Below, piece after piece: positions 28,622-36,833 of a stretch of 64,000 nt of DNA; position 1 is the stretch's first letter; every line of letters begins with the position of its first letter. This DNA is from Pseudomonas putida. GTDB taxonomy: Bacteria; Pseudomonadota; Gammaproteobacteria; Pseudomonadales; Pseudomonadaceae. The stretch spans positions 32,874 to 96,873 of the forward strand of contig NZ_JANHLC010000013.1 in assembly GCF_028682395.1 (NCBI RefSeq), written 5' to 3'. The translations under genes were made by a program, and so were the position numbers. The notes under the pieces are model-generated. The model did not search any database. It saw only the letters and a list, made by a program, of their open reading frames with translations, and was not told the DNA's origin.

Positions 28622-29875
28622 TCAGTTGGTGCGGGCTCCCTGGCTGATCCAGGTGCCGATCAGGTCACGTTCCTGCTGGGTCATCTGAGTGATGTTGCCC
28701 AGGGGCATGATCTGCGTGGTCACCGCCTGGGCCTGGATCCGCGCGGCCATCTGCTGGATCTGCTGCGGCGTATCGAACATCACGCCGCCGGGTGCCGCGC
28801 TGAACAGGGGGCTGGTCGGCGTGGCCGAATGGCACACCGCGCAGCGTTCCTGGATCACGCTATGGACCTTGTCGAATGCGTTGCTGGCCACGGCCGGGGC
28901 GCTCGCTGGGGTTTCGCCGGTAGCGGCTGCCTGAGGCTGGACAGCGGCAGGCTGTTTGGCGACATCCGGGTTGGTGGACATCGGCGTCGGGCCGGTGACA
29001 TAAGCCAGGCAGATCATGCCCAGGGCTGCGACGGGCAGGGTCCAGGCGAACTTGTGGCTGTCGTGGCGGGTGTTGAAGTAGTGGCGTACCAGCACGGCCA
29101 GAACCGCGATACCGGCCAGGATCAGCCAGTTGTAGGCGCTGCCGTAGGTGCTCGGAAAGTGGTTGCTGATCATGATGAACAGCACCGGCAACGTGAAGTA
29201 GTTGTTGTGCCGCGAGCGCAGCAGGCCCTTGGCCGGCAGTGCCGGGTCCGGGGTGCGGTTCTCGGCGATGGCGGCCACCAGTGCACGCTGGGCTGGCATG
29301 ATGATGCGGAACACGTTGCCAACCATGATGGTGCCGATGATCGCGCCGACATGCAGGTAGGCGCCACGACCGCTGAACACCTTGCTGAAGCCATAGGCGG
29401 CGGCAATCAACAGCACGAACAGGATAAAGCCCAGTAGCGCCGGGCGCTTGCCCAAGGCCGAATCGCAGAGGAAGTCGTAGACGAACCAGCCGGCGATCAA
29501 CGAGGCGATACCGATGCCCACGCCTTCAGGGCCGGTCAGGCCACTGCCAGGGGCAACGAGGTAGAGCAGGGGGTTGGAGTAGAACACCACGCACAGCAGC
29601 GCGATCCCTGACATCCAGGTGAAGTAGGCTTCCCACTTAAACCAGTGCAGGTTTTCCGGCATGCTCGGCGGCGCCAGTTTGTATTTTTCCAGGTGGTAGA
29701 TACCGCCACCGTGGATTGCCCACAAATCGCCGGCCAGGCCGTCTTTCGGGTTGACCCGATTGAGGTTGTTTTCCAGCCAGACGAAGTAGAACGAAGCGCC
29801 GATCCAGGCGACGCCAGTGATCATGTGAATCCAGCGCACGCTCAGATTCAGCCATTCCAACAGATGTGCTTCCAC
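28622..29875 (-). CDS. puuD: PuuD, membrane urate hydroxylase with fused cytochrome c
   Basis: A 417-residue integral-membrane urate oxidase. The N-terminal part (about residues 1-300) has eight hydrophobic helices and the family motifs WIHMITGVAWIGASFYFVWLEN and GGGIYHLEKYKLAPP. The C-terminal part is a monoheme cytochrome c with CAVCH near residue 350 and distal Met candidates. It oxidises urate to 5-hydroxyisourate, passing electrons to the respiratory chain. The start codon is GTG 29875 with GAGAGG upstream. The cytochrome domain would need the Ccm system encoded at 6.7-13.6 kb. Confidence 0.92.
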   Translation of the reverse strand: MEAHLLEWLNLSVRWIHMITGVAWIGASFYFVWLENNLNRVNPKDGLAGDLWAIHGGGIYHLEKYKLAPPSMPENLHWFKWEAYFTWMSGIALLCVVFYSNPLLYLVAPGSGLTGPEGVGIGIASLIAGWFVYDFLCDSALGKRPALLGFILFVLLIAAAYGFSKVFSGRGAYLHVGAIIGTIMVGNVFRIIMPAQRALVAAIAENRTPDPALPAKGLLRSRHNNYFTLPVLFIMISNHFPSTYGSAYNWLILAGIAVLAVLVRHYFNTRHDSHKFAWTLPVAALGMICLAYVTGPTPMSTNPDVAKQPAAVQPQAAATGETPASAPAVASNAFDKVHSVIQERCAVCHSATPTSPLFSAAPGGVMFDTPQQIQQMAARIQAQAVTTQIMPLGNITQMTQQERDLIGTWISQGARTN

Positions 29876-29927
29876 AGTCTTTACCTCTCACCCGTCTCTG
29901 CCGGGTCAGCAGAGATCGAGTCTTCTC

Positions 29928-30431
29928 TTATTGGTGGGGGGCGAGGATCAACAGCTCATCCTCTTGGAAAAAATGCTCATCGCAGTTGTTGCCAGTGCCA
30001 CTGCGATCAACCACCAGGAAGTCATCCCGCTTTTCGATCGTCAGCACCGGGTGGTGCCAGACGCCGCGATGGTAATTAATGCCCTGCCTGCCATTACTGA
30101 CAAAGGCGCGGACCAGACCCGATACAGGTGCATCGCCAACGGGCGCGACCACGATCAGAAAGGGATTGCCGAGCAGCGGGATAAACGCCTGGCTGCCCAG
30201 CGGATGGCGCTCCAGCATGCGAACGGTCAGCGGCATGTCCTGCGCGTCGGCGCGAAAGATGCTGATGATCGCCTTGTCGTCCGGCAAGGCGGTCTGCACC
30301 TCGGCCAAACGGTGGAAGCGCATGGTCGAACCGTTGTTGATCATGAAATGATCGCTGCCGTCGGTTTCGATCACGTCACCGAAAGGGGCGAAGGCTTCTT
30401 TACTCAGCGGTTCAATCGTCAATGTGCGCAT
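29928..30431 (-). CDS. allA: Ureidoglycolate lyase
   Basis: A 167-residue AllA: MRTLTIEPLSKEAFAPFGDVIE at the start, RFHRLAEV, MLERHPLGSQAFIPL, and FVSNGRQGINYHRGVWHHPVL carrying the metal-ligand histidines. It splits ureidoglycolate into glyoxylate and urea, linking purine breakdown to the gcl pathway. It lies 84 bases downstream of alc and 52 bases upstream of puuD, all on the minus strand. Confidence 0.93.
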   Translation of the reverse strand: MRTLTIEPLSKEAFAPFGDVIETDGSDHFMINNGSTMRFHRLAEVQTALPDDKAIISIFRADAQDMPLTVRMLERHPLGSQAFIPLLGNPFLIVVAPVGDAPVSGLVRAFVSNGRQGINYHRGVWHHPVLTIEKRDDFLVVDRSGTGNNCDEHFFQEDELLILAPHQ

Positions 30432-30464
30432 GCTGTTCTTCTTGTCTTGGAATTCATGTGTGGC

Positions 30465-30494
30465 CGATAGGCGCGAGCACGCTCGCGCCTATCG
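30465..30494. repeat. REP-type perfect palindrome between alc and allA
   Basis: CGATAGGCGCGAG-CACG-CTCGCGCCTATCG: a 13-bp perfect stem. The GCTCGCGCCTA core is a common Pseudomonas REP sequence. It lies 21 bases beyond the alc stop. Confidence 0.7.
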
Positions 30495-30515
30495 AGTGGA
30501 ACGTGAAGCGGGCGC

Positions 30516-31511
30516 TTACTTGGCGACTTTGCCGAGGATGCGCAGGCGGCTTACACCACCGTCCGGGAACAGGTTCAGGCGGATATGGGTGATCGGGCCC
30601 AGGTTGCGGATTTGCTCGGAGAAGGTGTGTTCTTCGTGCATTTCCAGTTTCTGGCTCGGCAGCAGTTCACGCCAGAACAGGCTCTGGGTTTCGATCTGGC
30701 TGTCGGTGCCGCCCTTGACGAAGGCGCCCTGGATCGAGCAGGTGTCCGGGTAGTTGCCCTTGAAGTGCAGGGTGTCGACGATGATTTTTTCGATCTCGCC
30801 CGGATGACCCAGCGCGACGATGACCCAGTCGTTGCCCGGCGTGCGGCGGCGTGCGGTTTCCCAGCCATCGCCCATGTTGATGCCACGGCCCGGGTTGAGG
30901 ATGTTGCCCATGCGGCCGAAGTGCTCGTCGGAGCAGGCCAGCGCACGGCCGCCGTTCAGGGCGGCTGCCAGGTCGACCTGTTCGTTGTCGCCGACAGCCG
31001 ACCAGTCACGGAACGGGATGCCGTAGACGCGCAGACGGGCTACGCCGCCATCCGGGAAGATATTGAAGCGCAGGTGGCTGAACGCCTGGTCGTTGCTGAT
31101 CTCGTGATAGTGATGGCTGTTGCCTTGCAACTCGACGGCGGACAGCACTTCGACCCACTGGGTGTGCTCGGTAGGCTCGCCTTCAGCCAGGAAACAGGCT
31201 TCCAGGGAGGCCGATGGCGGGAAGTTGCCGGTGAAGAATGAGGTGTCGATATCCACGCCCTTGATCGAGCCGGGCACGCCCAGGCGGATCACGGCGCTGT
31301 CGAAACCTTCGAAGCGCTTGCGGCGTGACTCCCAGCCGTCCATCCACTTGCCGTTATCATCGAAAACGCCCTCCTTGAATACGGCCGGGGTCGGCTGGAA
31401 CAGGCGGTTGGCGTCGGCAAACCAGTCATCGGTAACCGAGATGATCTTGGTGCCCAGGCGGGCGTCGGCCAGGTTGACGAACTTCTCGAAAGGTACGGCG
31501 TAAGCTTTCAT
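30516..31511 (-). CDS. alc: Allantoicase
   Basis: A 331-residue protein made of two homologous allantoicase domains. Each carries a GxxxMDGWExRR/GDGWExxRRR-like signature (KWMDGWESRRKR near residue 55 and NMGDGWETARRR near 220), followed by a DWVIV/DSAVIRLG strand and an HxGE/FPDGGVARLRVYG segment. It hydrolyses allantoate to ureidoglycolate and urea. Confidence 0.94.
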   Translation of the reverse strand: MKAYAVPFEKFVNLADARLGTKIISVTDDWFADANRLFQPTPAVFKEGVFDDNGKWMDGWESRRKRFEGFDSAVIRLGVPGSIKGVDIDTSFFTGNFPPSASLEACFLAEGEPTEHTQWVEVLSAVELQGNSHHYHEISNDQAFSHLRFNIFPDGGVARLRVYGIPFRDWSAVGDNEQVDLAAALNGGRALACSDEHFGRMGNILNPGRGINMGDGWETARRRTPGNDWVIVALGHPGEIEKIIVDTLHFKGNYPDTCSIQGAFVKGGTDSQIETQSLFWRELLPSQKLEMHEEHTFSEQIRNLGPITHIRLNLFPDGGVSRLRILGKVAK

Positions 31512-31601
31512 TCTTCTTGTCTGCCTTGAATAAAGTGGCTGGGGATATTCGCCAGGCCCTGGGTCCGCTTGGCGTTATGCCGCGGACTCGGGCCAGGCGT
31601 G

Positions 31602-32117
31602 CTAGAGCTGCAGTAGTCGGAACAGGGCGATCTTGTTGATCTCTGCCAGCGCGCACTTGAACTCGGTTTCCACCGGGTTGTGGATGCGCGTTTCGAACGC
31701 GGCGAGGATCTGGTGCCGGTCGCTGCCTTTTACCGCCATGATGAAGGGAAACGCGAACTTGGCTTTGTAGGCCTCGTTCAGCTCGGTGAAGCGTTGGAAC
31801 TCTTCGGCCGTGCATTGGTGAATACCGGCGCCAGCTTGTTCATTCGTGCTGGACTCGGTCAGTTGGCCCTGGATGGCAGCCTTGCCCGCCAGGTCCGGGT
31901 GAGCGTTGATCAACGCCAATTGGCTGGCGTGATCGGCGCTCAACAGGATGTCGCTCATGCGTTGGTGCAGGGTCTCGATCTCGTCGATCGAAGGGTCCTG
32001 GCCGAGGTCGAAGGCTTTCTCGGCGACCCATGGCGAATGTTCGTAGATGTCGGCGAAGGCCTCGACGAAGGCGTCACGGCTCAGGGTCGAGGGCTTGAGT
32101 GTCTTGAATGCGCTCAT
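31602..32117 (-). CDS. uraD: OHCU decarboxylase
   Basis: A 171-residue enzyme. The active-site motifs are present: INAHPDLAGKAA (catalytic His), STNEQAGAGIHQCT (SxxEQ), and FPFIMAVKG near residue 125. It decarboxylates 2-oxo-4-hydroxy-4-carboxy-5-ureidoimidazoline to S-allantoin, the step after HiuH. Its ATG overlaps the puuE stop by four bases, giving a puuE-uraD-alc-allA order. Confidence 0.94.
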   Translation of the reverse strand: MSAFKTLKPSTLSRDAFVEAFADIYEHSPWVAEKAFDLGQDPSIDEIETLHQRMSDILLSADHASQLALINAHPDLAGKAAIQGQLTESSTNEQAGAGIHQCTAEEFQRFTELNEAYKAKFAFPFIMAVKGSDRHQILAAFETRIHNPVETEFKCALAEINKIALFRLLQL

Positions 32118-33040
32118 TTGCAGGTGCCTGCTTGAAAGGGGTGGGTCGCGTGCCAGTGGCGGGCGATATCGACGCGGCGGGCAAACCAGACCTGTTCGTG
32201 GCCCTTGGCGTATTCAAGGAACCGCTGCAGGGCCGCCAGGCGCGCCGGGCGGCCGATCAGCCGGCAATGCAAGCCGATGGACAGCATCTTCGGCGCCTCG
32301 GCGCCTTCGGCGTAGAGCACGTCGAACGCATCCTTGAGGTACTGGAAAAACTGCTCGCCGGTGTTGAAGCCCTGGACTTGGGTGAAGCGCATGTCGTTGG
32401 TGTCCAGGGTGTAGGGAATCACCAGGTGCGGCTTGCCGGTCGGGTTGTTCGGTTCCCAGTAGGGCAGGTCGTCGTCATAGGTGTCGCTGTCGTAGAGGAA
32501 ACCGCCTTCTTCCATCACCAGCCGCCGGGTATTGGGGCCGGTGCGCCCGGTGTACCAGCCCAGCGGCCGTTCGCCGGTAAGTTCGGTGAGGATGCGGATG
32601 GCTTCGAGCATGTGCTCGCGCTCCTGGGCCTCGTCCATGTACTGATAGTCGATCCAGCGATAACCGTGGCTGCAGATCTCATGGCCGGCCTCGACCATGG
32701 CGCGGATCACGTCGGGATGGCGCTGGGCGGCCATGGCCACGGCAAAGACAGTCAGCGGGATGTCGAAGGTCTTGAACAGCTTGAGGATGCGCCACACGCC
32801 AGCGCGGCTACCATATTCGTAGAGCGACTCCATGCTCATGTTGCGAGCGCCCTGCAGGGGCTGCGCCGAAACCATTTCCGAGAGAAAGGCTTCCGATTCG
32901 TTGTCACCATGAAGGATGTTGCGTTCGCCGCCTTCTTCATAATTGAGCACGAAGGACAGGGCGATGCGGGCATTTCCCGGCCAGTGTGGATGAGGAGGGT
33001 TGTTGGCGTAACCGATCAGGTCGCGTGGATAGTCGCTCAC
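32114..33040 (-). CDS. puuE: PuuE, polysaccharide-deacetylase-type allantoinase
   Basis: A 308-residue NodB-fold hydrolase: PRDLIGYANNPPHPHWPGNARIA, then SYEYGSRAGVWRIL-type motif (EYGSRAGVWRILKLFK), GHEICSHGYRWIDYQ, and RRLVMEEGGFLYDSDTYDDDLPYW. It opens allantoin to allantoate without the metal requirement of classic allantoinase. The start codon is GTG 33040 with AAGGAAG upstream. A TTGTATACAA box lies 78 bases before it. It is divergent from hiuH. Confidence 0.93.
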   Translation of the reverse strand: MSDYPRDLIGYANNPPHPHWPGNARIALSFVLNYEEGGERNILHGDNESEAFLSEMVSAQPLQGARNMSMESLYEYGSRAGVWRILKLFKTFDIPLTVFAVAMAAQRHPDVIRAMVEAGHEICSHGYRWIDYQYMDEAQEREHMLEAIRILTELTGERPLGWYTGRTGPNTRRLVMEEGGFLYDSDTYDDDLPYWEPNNPTGKPHLVIPYTLDTNDMRFTQVQGFNTGEQFFQYLKDAFDVLYAEGAEAPKMLSIGLHCRLIGRPARLAALQRFLEYAKGHEQVWFARRVDIARHWHATHPFQAGTCK

Positions 33041-33117
33041 TGCAGTCTTCCTTCTTGTTCGTGATAACGATTGCGTGGCGGCCGGAGAGCTCGGGGTGCG
33101 TCACAGCGATGGAGTGA

Positions 33118-33127
33118 TTGTATACAA
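33118..33127. promoter_or_regulatory. TTGTATACAA operator, puuE side
   Basis: An exact palindrome identical to the two gcl-region boxes, in the 438-base puuE-hiuH divergent region. It is 78 bases upstream of puuE, so it could control the puuE-uraD-alc-allA operon. Confidence 0.7.
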
Positions 33128-33332
33128 GTTTAATGTCGGTTTGTAAGCCTGAATTTTCGCATTTATTTTCTCCATTACGGCGATTTACCCCATTTTTGCT
33201 CTGGGATTGGCTGTGCAAGAAACCTGCCTGATTAGTCAGTTAATGGACTTTTGGTCGTTATAGCCTATGGCTTGAGGGTTTTTTAGACAGGAGCGTTCCG
33301 ACGGATGGTTTTCAGAAAAAAGACGCTGATTA

Positions 33333-33342
33333 TTGTGTACAA
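33333..33342. promoter_or_regulatory. TTGTGTACAA operator-like box, hiuH side
   Basis: Nine of ten bases match TTGTATACAA. It is 137 bases before the hiuH start and lies in an AT-rich stretch that could hold the hiuH promoter. Confidence 0.55.
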
Positions 33343-33478
33343 TTTTTTATGAAAATGTCTTAATTGTTCATCCGCCGCGGATTTCCATGCCCTAAAAGGG
33401 GGCGGCGTTTCTTTTATCCACTGACACCGGGAGGCGCGAGGCCTGAATTGCCCCAGGGCAGGCAGGTACGCGAAATCA

Positions 33479-33832
33479 ATGGGACGTTTGACTACGCATG
33501 TTTTGGATGCCGCACATGGCTGCCCCGGCAGCTCGATCAAGGTCGAGTTGTATCGGGTCGAAGGGACGCAACTCGAACGCGTTGCCACGGCGCTGACCAA
33601 TAGCGATGGCCGTTGCGATGCGCCGTTGCTGCAGGGCGACGACTACCGTTCCGGGGTCTACCAGTTGCAGTTCCATGCCGGTGATTACTATCGCGCCCGT
33701 GGCGTGGCGCTGCCGGAGCAGGCCTTTCTCGATGTTGTGGTATTGCGCTTCGGGATCAGCGCCGAGCAGGACCACTACCACGTACCGCTACTGATTTCGC
33801 CCTACAGCTATTCGACCTACAGAGGAAGTTAG
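33479..33832 (+). CDS. hiuH: 5-hydroxyisourate hydrolase
   Basis: A 117-residue transthyretin-like enzyme: GRLTTHVLDAAHGCPGSSI with the first catalytic His, HYHVPLLISPYSYSTYRGS at the end with the diagnostic YRGS C terminus. It hydrolyses 5-hydroxyisourate to OHCU between PuuD and UraD. It is divergent from puuE and followed by an intrinsic terminator. No signal peptide, so cytoplasmic. Confidence 0.95.
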   Translation: MGRLTTHVLDAAHGCPGSSIKVELYRVEGTQLERVATALTNSDGRCDAPLLQGDDYRSGVYQLQFHAGDYYRARGVALPEQAFLDVVVLRFGISAEQDHYHVPLLISPYSYSTYRGS

Positions 33833-33873
33833 ATTTCCCCCAAGAATCTGCGCATAAACTTCTTTGGTCTTTT

Positions 33874-33898
33874 GCCCGCTCACACTGCGGGCTTTTTT
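33874..33898 (+). terminator. Intrinsic terminator after hiuH
   Basis: GCCCGC-(TCACACT)-GCGGGC followed by T6: a 6-bp GC stem, 40 bases beyond the hiuH stop. Confidence 0.8.
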
Positions 33899-33946
33899 AT
33901 GCCTGGGGAAAAGCGCGCGGGGGGGTAAAGGAGTGCGCGAAAAGAT

Positions 33947-33962
33947 CGCGAGCAAGCTCGCG
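33947..33962. repeat. REP element between hiuH and the LysE-type exporter
   Basis: CGCGAGC-AA-GCTCGCG within GATCGCGAGCAAGCTCGCGC, the textbook Pseudomonas REP core. Confidence 0.75.
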
Positions 33963-34010
33963 CCTACCTCAACGAGGAGTTGAAGTAGGGCGAGTGGGTA
34001 GAGGGGGAGG

Positions 34011-34637
34011 TCAGCGGCTCAGCAGCGAAGCGGCGCCGGCACCGCTGAACAGCCCGGCGCTGATGCGGTTGAACCAGCTCTGGCCCTTGCCGCTACGCAG
34101 GTAGCGCGCCGCGCCATGGGCACCCAGGCCGTAGGCCAGCTTGCAGAGCAGGTCGAGGACGGTCCAGGTGGCGATCATGATCAGCAACTGGCTGAGAAAC
34201 GGCTGTTCGGCACTGAGAAACTGCGGCAGGAAGGCGGCGAAGAACAGAATGTCCTTCGGATTGCTTGCGCCCAGTACAAACGCGCGTCCGAACAGTGCCC
34301 GGAAACGTGGCACCGGAGGCGCCTCGGGGACTTCGGCAGCGCTGGCCGGTTGCCGCGATTGTTGCCAGCTTTGCCAAGCGAGGTAGAACAGGTACAGCGC
34401 GCCGACAATCTTCAGGGCGCTGAACAATTGTTCCGAGGCCAGCAGCAATGCCCCCAGACCCAACGCCGAAGCGCTCAGCAGGCAGATTGAGGCGAACACA
34501 CCGCCCAGAAAAGCCGGATAGGAGCGGCGCAGGCCAAAATTGAGGCTGTTGCTGATCATCAACAACGACAGCGGTCCCGGGATCAGGATCACCACCAATG
34601 CTGCGCCACTGAACAACAGCCAGGTTTCCAGACTCAT
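34011..34637 (-). CDS. LysE/RhtB-family amino-acid exporter
   Basis: A 208-residue protein with about six hydrophobic segments. It has the family motif VILIPGPLSLLMISNSLNFG at residues 15-35 and FVLGASNPKDILFFAAFLPQFL near 125. It probably exports an amino acid or related metabolite. ATG 34637 (MSLETWLLF) is best because GGAGG is five bases upstream. The same frame is open much further upstream, inside the permease gene, but that part is not coding in this frame. Substrate unknown. Confidence 0.85.
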   Translation of the reverse strand: MSLETWLLFSGAALVVILIPGPLSLLMISNSLNFGLRRSYPAFLGGVFASICLLSASALGLGALLLASEQLFSALKIVGALYLFYLAWQSWQQSRQPASAAEVPEAPPVPRFRALFGRAFVLGASNPKDILFFAAFLPQFLSAEQPFLSQLLIMIATWTVLDLLCKLAYGLGAHGAARYLRSGKGQSWFNRISAGLFSGAGAASLLSR

Positions 34638-34655
34638 CATTTCCTCCATAAGTAC

Positions 34656-34681
34656 AAAAGCCCCATCTACGCCGATGGGGC
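34656..34681 (-). terminator. Intrinsic terminator of the AzgA-type permease
   Basis: On the minus strand, GCCCCATC-(GGCGTA)-GATGGGGC followed by TTTTGT, 19 bases past the permease stop. It overlaps the region just upstream of the LysE-type gene start. Confidence 0.75.
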
Positions 34682-34699
34682 CGGTTGCTATCGCCGGTT

Positions 34700-36058
34700 C
34701 TACAGAAACACGAACTTGGCGATAAAAATGGCGCACAACACCCATAGGCTGACGGATATTTCCCGGTACTTGCCCGTGCCGGCCTTGAGCGCGACATAGG
34801 TGATAAAGCCCAGGGCGATGCCGTCGGCGACCGAGAAGGTCAGGGGCATCATGATGGCGGTGACAATCGCCGGAATGCTGTCGGTGGCCTCGTCCCATTC
34901 GATATGGGCCATGCTGCCCATCATCAGCATGGCCACGTAGATCAGTGCACCGGCCGTAGCATAGGCGGGAATCATGCCGGCCAGCGGGGCAAAGAACATC
35001 GCGGCGATAAACAGCAGGCCGACCACCACGGCGGTCAGCCCGGTACGCCCGCCTGCCGCCACGCCCGCGGCGCTTTCCACATAGCTGGTGACCGGCGGGA
35101 CACCCACCAGGGCGCCGAATACGCTGGAGGCGCTGTCGGCTTTCATGGCTTTGGAGAGGTTGTCGATCCGTCCGTCGGCCTTGACCAGCCCGGCCCGCTG
35201 GGCGACGCCCATCAGGGTGCCGGCCGTGTCGAACATATGGACGAACAGGAAGGCCAGCACCACGCTGATCATGCTGATATTGAAGACCCCGGCGACATCC
35301 ATTGCCAGCCACGTGGGGGCCAGGCTGGGTGGCGCGGAAAAGATGCCCTGGTATTCCACCAGCCCCAGGCCCCAGCCGGCGAGGGTCACGCTGATGATGC
35401 TGATCAGGATCGCGCCGAACACGCGGTGGTAGCTGAGTATGGCGATCATCAAAAAGCAGATGGCCGCCAGAAGCGGGCCGGGCTCATGCAACGAGCCGAG
35501 CTTGAGCAGCGTGGCGGGGCTGTCGACTACGATACCGGCGGTTTTCAGGCCGATCAGGCCGAGGAACAGGCCGACCCCGGCGCCCATGGCATGGCGCAGG
35601 CTGACCGGGATGCTTTGCAGCAGCCATTCGCGCACCCGGGAAAAGGTCAGGATCATGAACAGCACGCCGGAAACGAAGACCGCGCCCAGGGCTGTTTCCC
35701 AGTTGTAGCCCATGGTGCCGACCACGGTGTAGGTGAAGAACGCATTGAGGCCCATGCCGGGGGCCAGGCCCACGGGCCAGTTGGCATACAGCCCCATCAG
35801 CAGGCAACCCAGGGCGGCGGCGATGCAGGTGGCGACGAACGCGGCGCCGTGGTCGATACCGGCATCGGCCATGATATTGGGGTTGACGAAGATGATGTAG
35901 GCCATGGTGATAAAAGTGGTCAGGCCGGCGATCAGTTCGGTTTTGACCGTGGTGCCGTGCAGCGTGAGTTTGAACAGGCGTTCCAGCAGTCCGTTATGGG
36001 CAGGGGGCGCGAGGTCTAGGGGCGAGGCTTCGGATTTGCGACTTTGCACGGTGGTCAC
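34700..36058 (-). CDS. AzgA/PbuG-type adenine/guanine/hypoxanthine permease
   Basis: A 452-residue nucleobase permease with about 12-14 hydrophobic segments. It carries family motifs: TELIAGLTTFITMAYIIFVNP, GLAPGMGLNAFFTY, FVHMFDTAGTLMGVA with the substrate-site acidic residue, and TSYVESAAGVAAGGRTGLTA. It probably brings in adenine, guanine or hypoxanthine by proton symport. The start is GTG 36058, but the GAGGA motif is only two bases upstream, so GTG 36049 (nine bases from it) may be used. A TTGTATACAG box lies 126 bases upstream, linking it to the purine regulon. Confidence 0.9.
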   Translation of the reverse strand: MTTVQSRKSEASPLDLAPPAHNGLLERLFKLTLHGTTVKTELIAGLTTFITMAYIIFVNPNIMADAGIDHGAAFVATCIAAALGCLLMGLYANWPVGLAPGMGLNAFFTYTVVGTMGYNWETALGAVFVSGVLFMILTFSRVREWLLQSIPVSLRHAMGAGVGLFLGLIGLKTAGIVVDSPATLLKLGSLHEPGPLLAAICFLMIAILSYHRVFGAILISIISVTLAGWGLGLVEYQGIFSAPPSLAPTWLAMDVAGVFNISMISVVLAFLFVHMFDTAGTLMGVAQRAGLVKADGRIDNLSKAMKADSASSVFGALVGVPPVTSYVESAAGVAAGGRTGLTAVVVGLLFIAAMFFAPLAGMIPAYATAGALIYVAMLMMGSMAHIEWDEATDSIPAIVTAIMMPLTFSVADGIALGFITYVALKAGTGKYREISVSLWVLCAIFIAKFVFL

Positions 36059-36183
36059 TCCTCAAGCGTTTTATTGTTATGGGCGAAGCCGCAGGCCAGG
36101 GTGGGGCGGTGGCGGTTCGAGGTAGCAGGGTGTGCTTTTTATTGACTGAAAAGTCAGGAACTGGCACGCAATGAATTATGCTT

Positions 36184-36193
36184 TTGTATACAG
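36184..36193. promoter_or_regulatory. TTGTATACAG operator-like box, AzgA-type permease
   Basis: Nine of ten bases match TTGTATACAA. It is located 126 bases upstream of the permease start in an AT-rich promoter region. Confidence 0.55.
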
Positions 36194-36310
36194 ATAATGC
36201 AAATAATGTTTTATAAGTTGTGTGCGATTTTTTTGACGAAGTGCTTATAGCGGCCACGAGAGGGCCGCGCGTAACGTCATGACGCGTAGGAAGGGGTGTA
36301 GGAGGGGGGA

Positions 36311-36751
36311 TCAGAGTGGGCGGTTTTCGCCGAGCGCCTGGTTGATTGCCAGCCAACCATTGACCGCCGTTTCGCCGGCTTGGGCGAACACCCGCTGTAG
36401 CAGCTTGACCTGCTCACGGCGCAAGGCCTGTTCCAGGCGTTGGCCTTCGGCGGTCAAGCCGAGCAGGCGTTTGCGTTTGTCGGTGTCCGGGGCAACGCTC
36501 TGTACCAGGTTCATTTCCATCAACTGGCGCAGGGGAATATTCAGCGCCTGCTTGCTCACGCCCAGCACGTTGAGCAATTCCTTGATGCTCAGTCCCGGGT
36601 AGCGGGCGATAAAAAACACGATGCGTTGGTGCACCCGGCTCAAACCCCTGCGCGCAAGCATTTCGTCGGCCTTGGCGGTGAACGCCTGATAGCCGAAGAA
36701 GAACGCCTCCATGGCGGCCTGCTGGGTGGTGGGATTTTTAAGGTCAAGCAT
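36311..36751 (-). CDS. MarR-family regulator
   Basis: A 146-residue MarR protein with a winged-helix core: QRIVFFIARYPGLSIKELLNVLGVSKQALNIPLRQLMEMNLV and the wing DKRKRLLGLTAEG. It is divergent from the aminotransferase gene across an 82-base gap, so it is likely to regulate that gene and itself. The effector is unknown. Confidence 0.87.
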   Translation of the reverse strand: MLDLKNPTTQQAAMEAFFFGYQAFTAKADEMLARRGLSRVHQRIVFFIARYPGLSIKELLNVLGVSKQALNIPLRQLMEMNLVQSVAPDTDKRKRLLGLTAEGQRLEQALRREQVKLLQRVFAQAGETAVNGWLAINQALGENRPL

Positions 36752-36833
36752 ATTGACGTATCTATGCCGGGCATCGTAATTTCGGTCAAGCAGTTTGACT
36801 TATTTTCCTTTATCTCCGCTACCGGTGACCTCC

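Noticed and set aside
34647..35312. Upstream extension of the LysE-type frame to 433 residues
   Set aside because: The extra sequence overlaps the AzgA-type permease on the same strand in another frame and is not exporter-like. A clear GGAGG-ATG exists at 34637.
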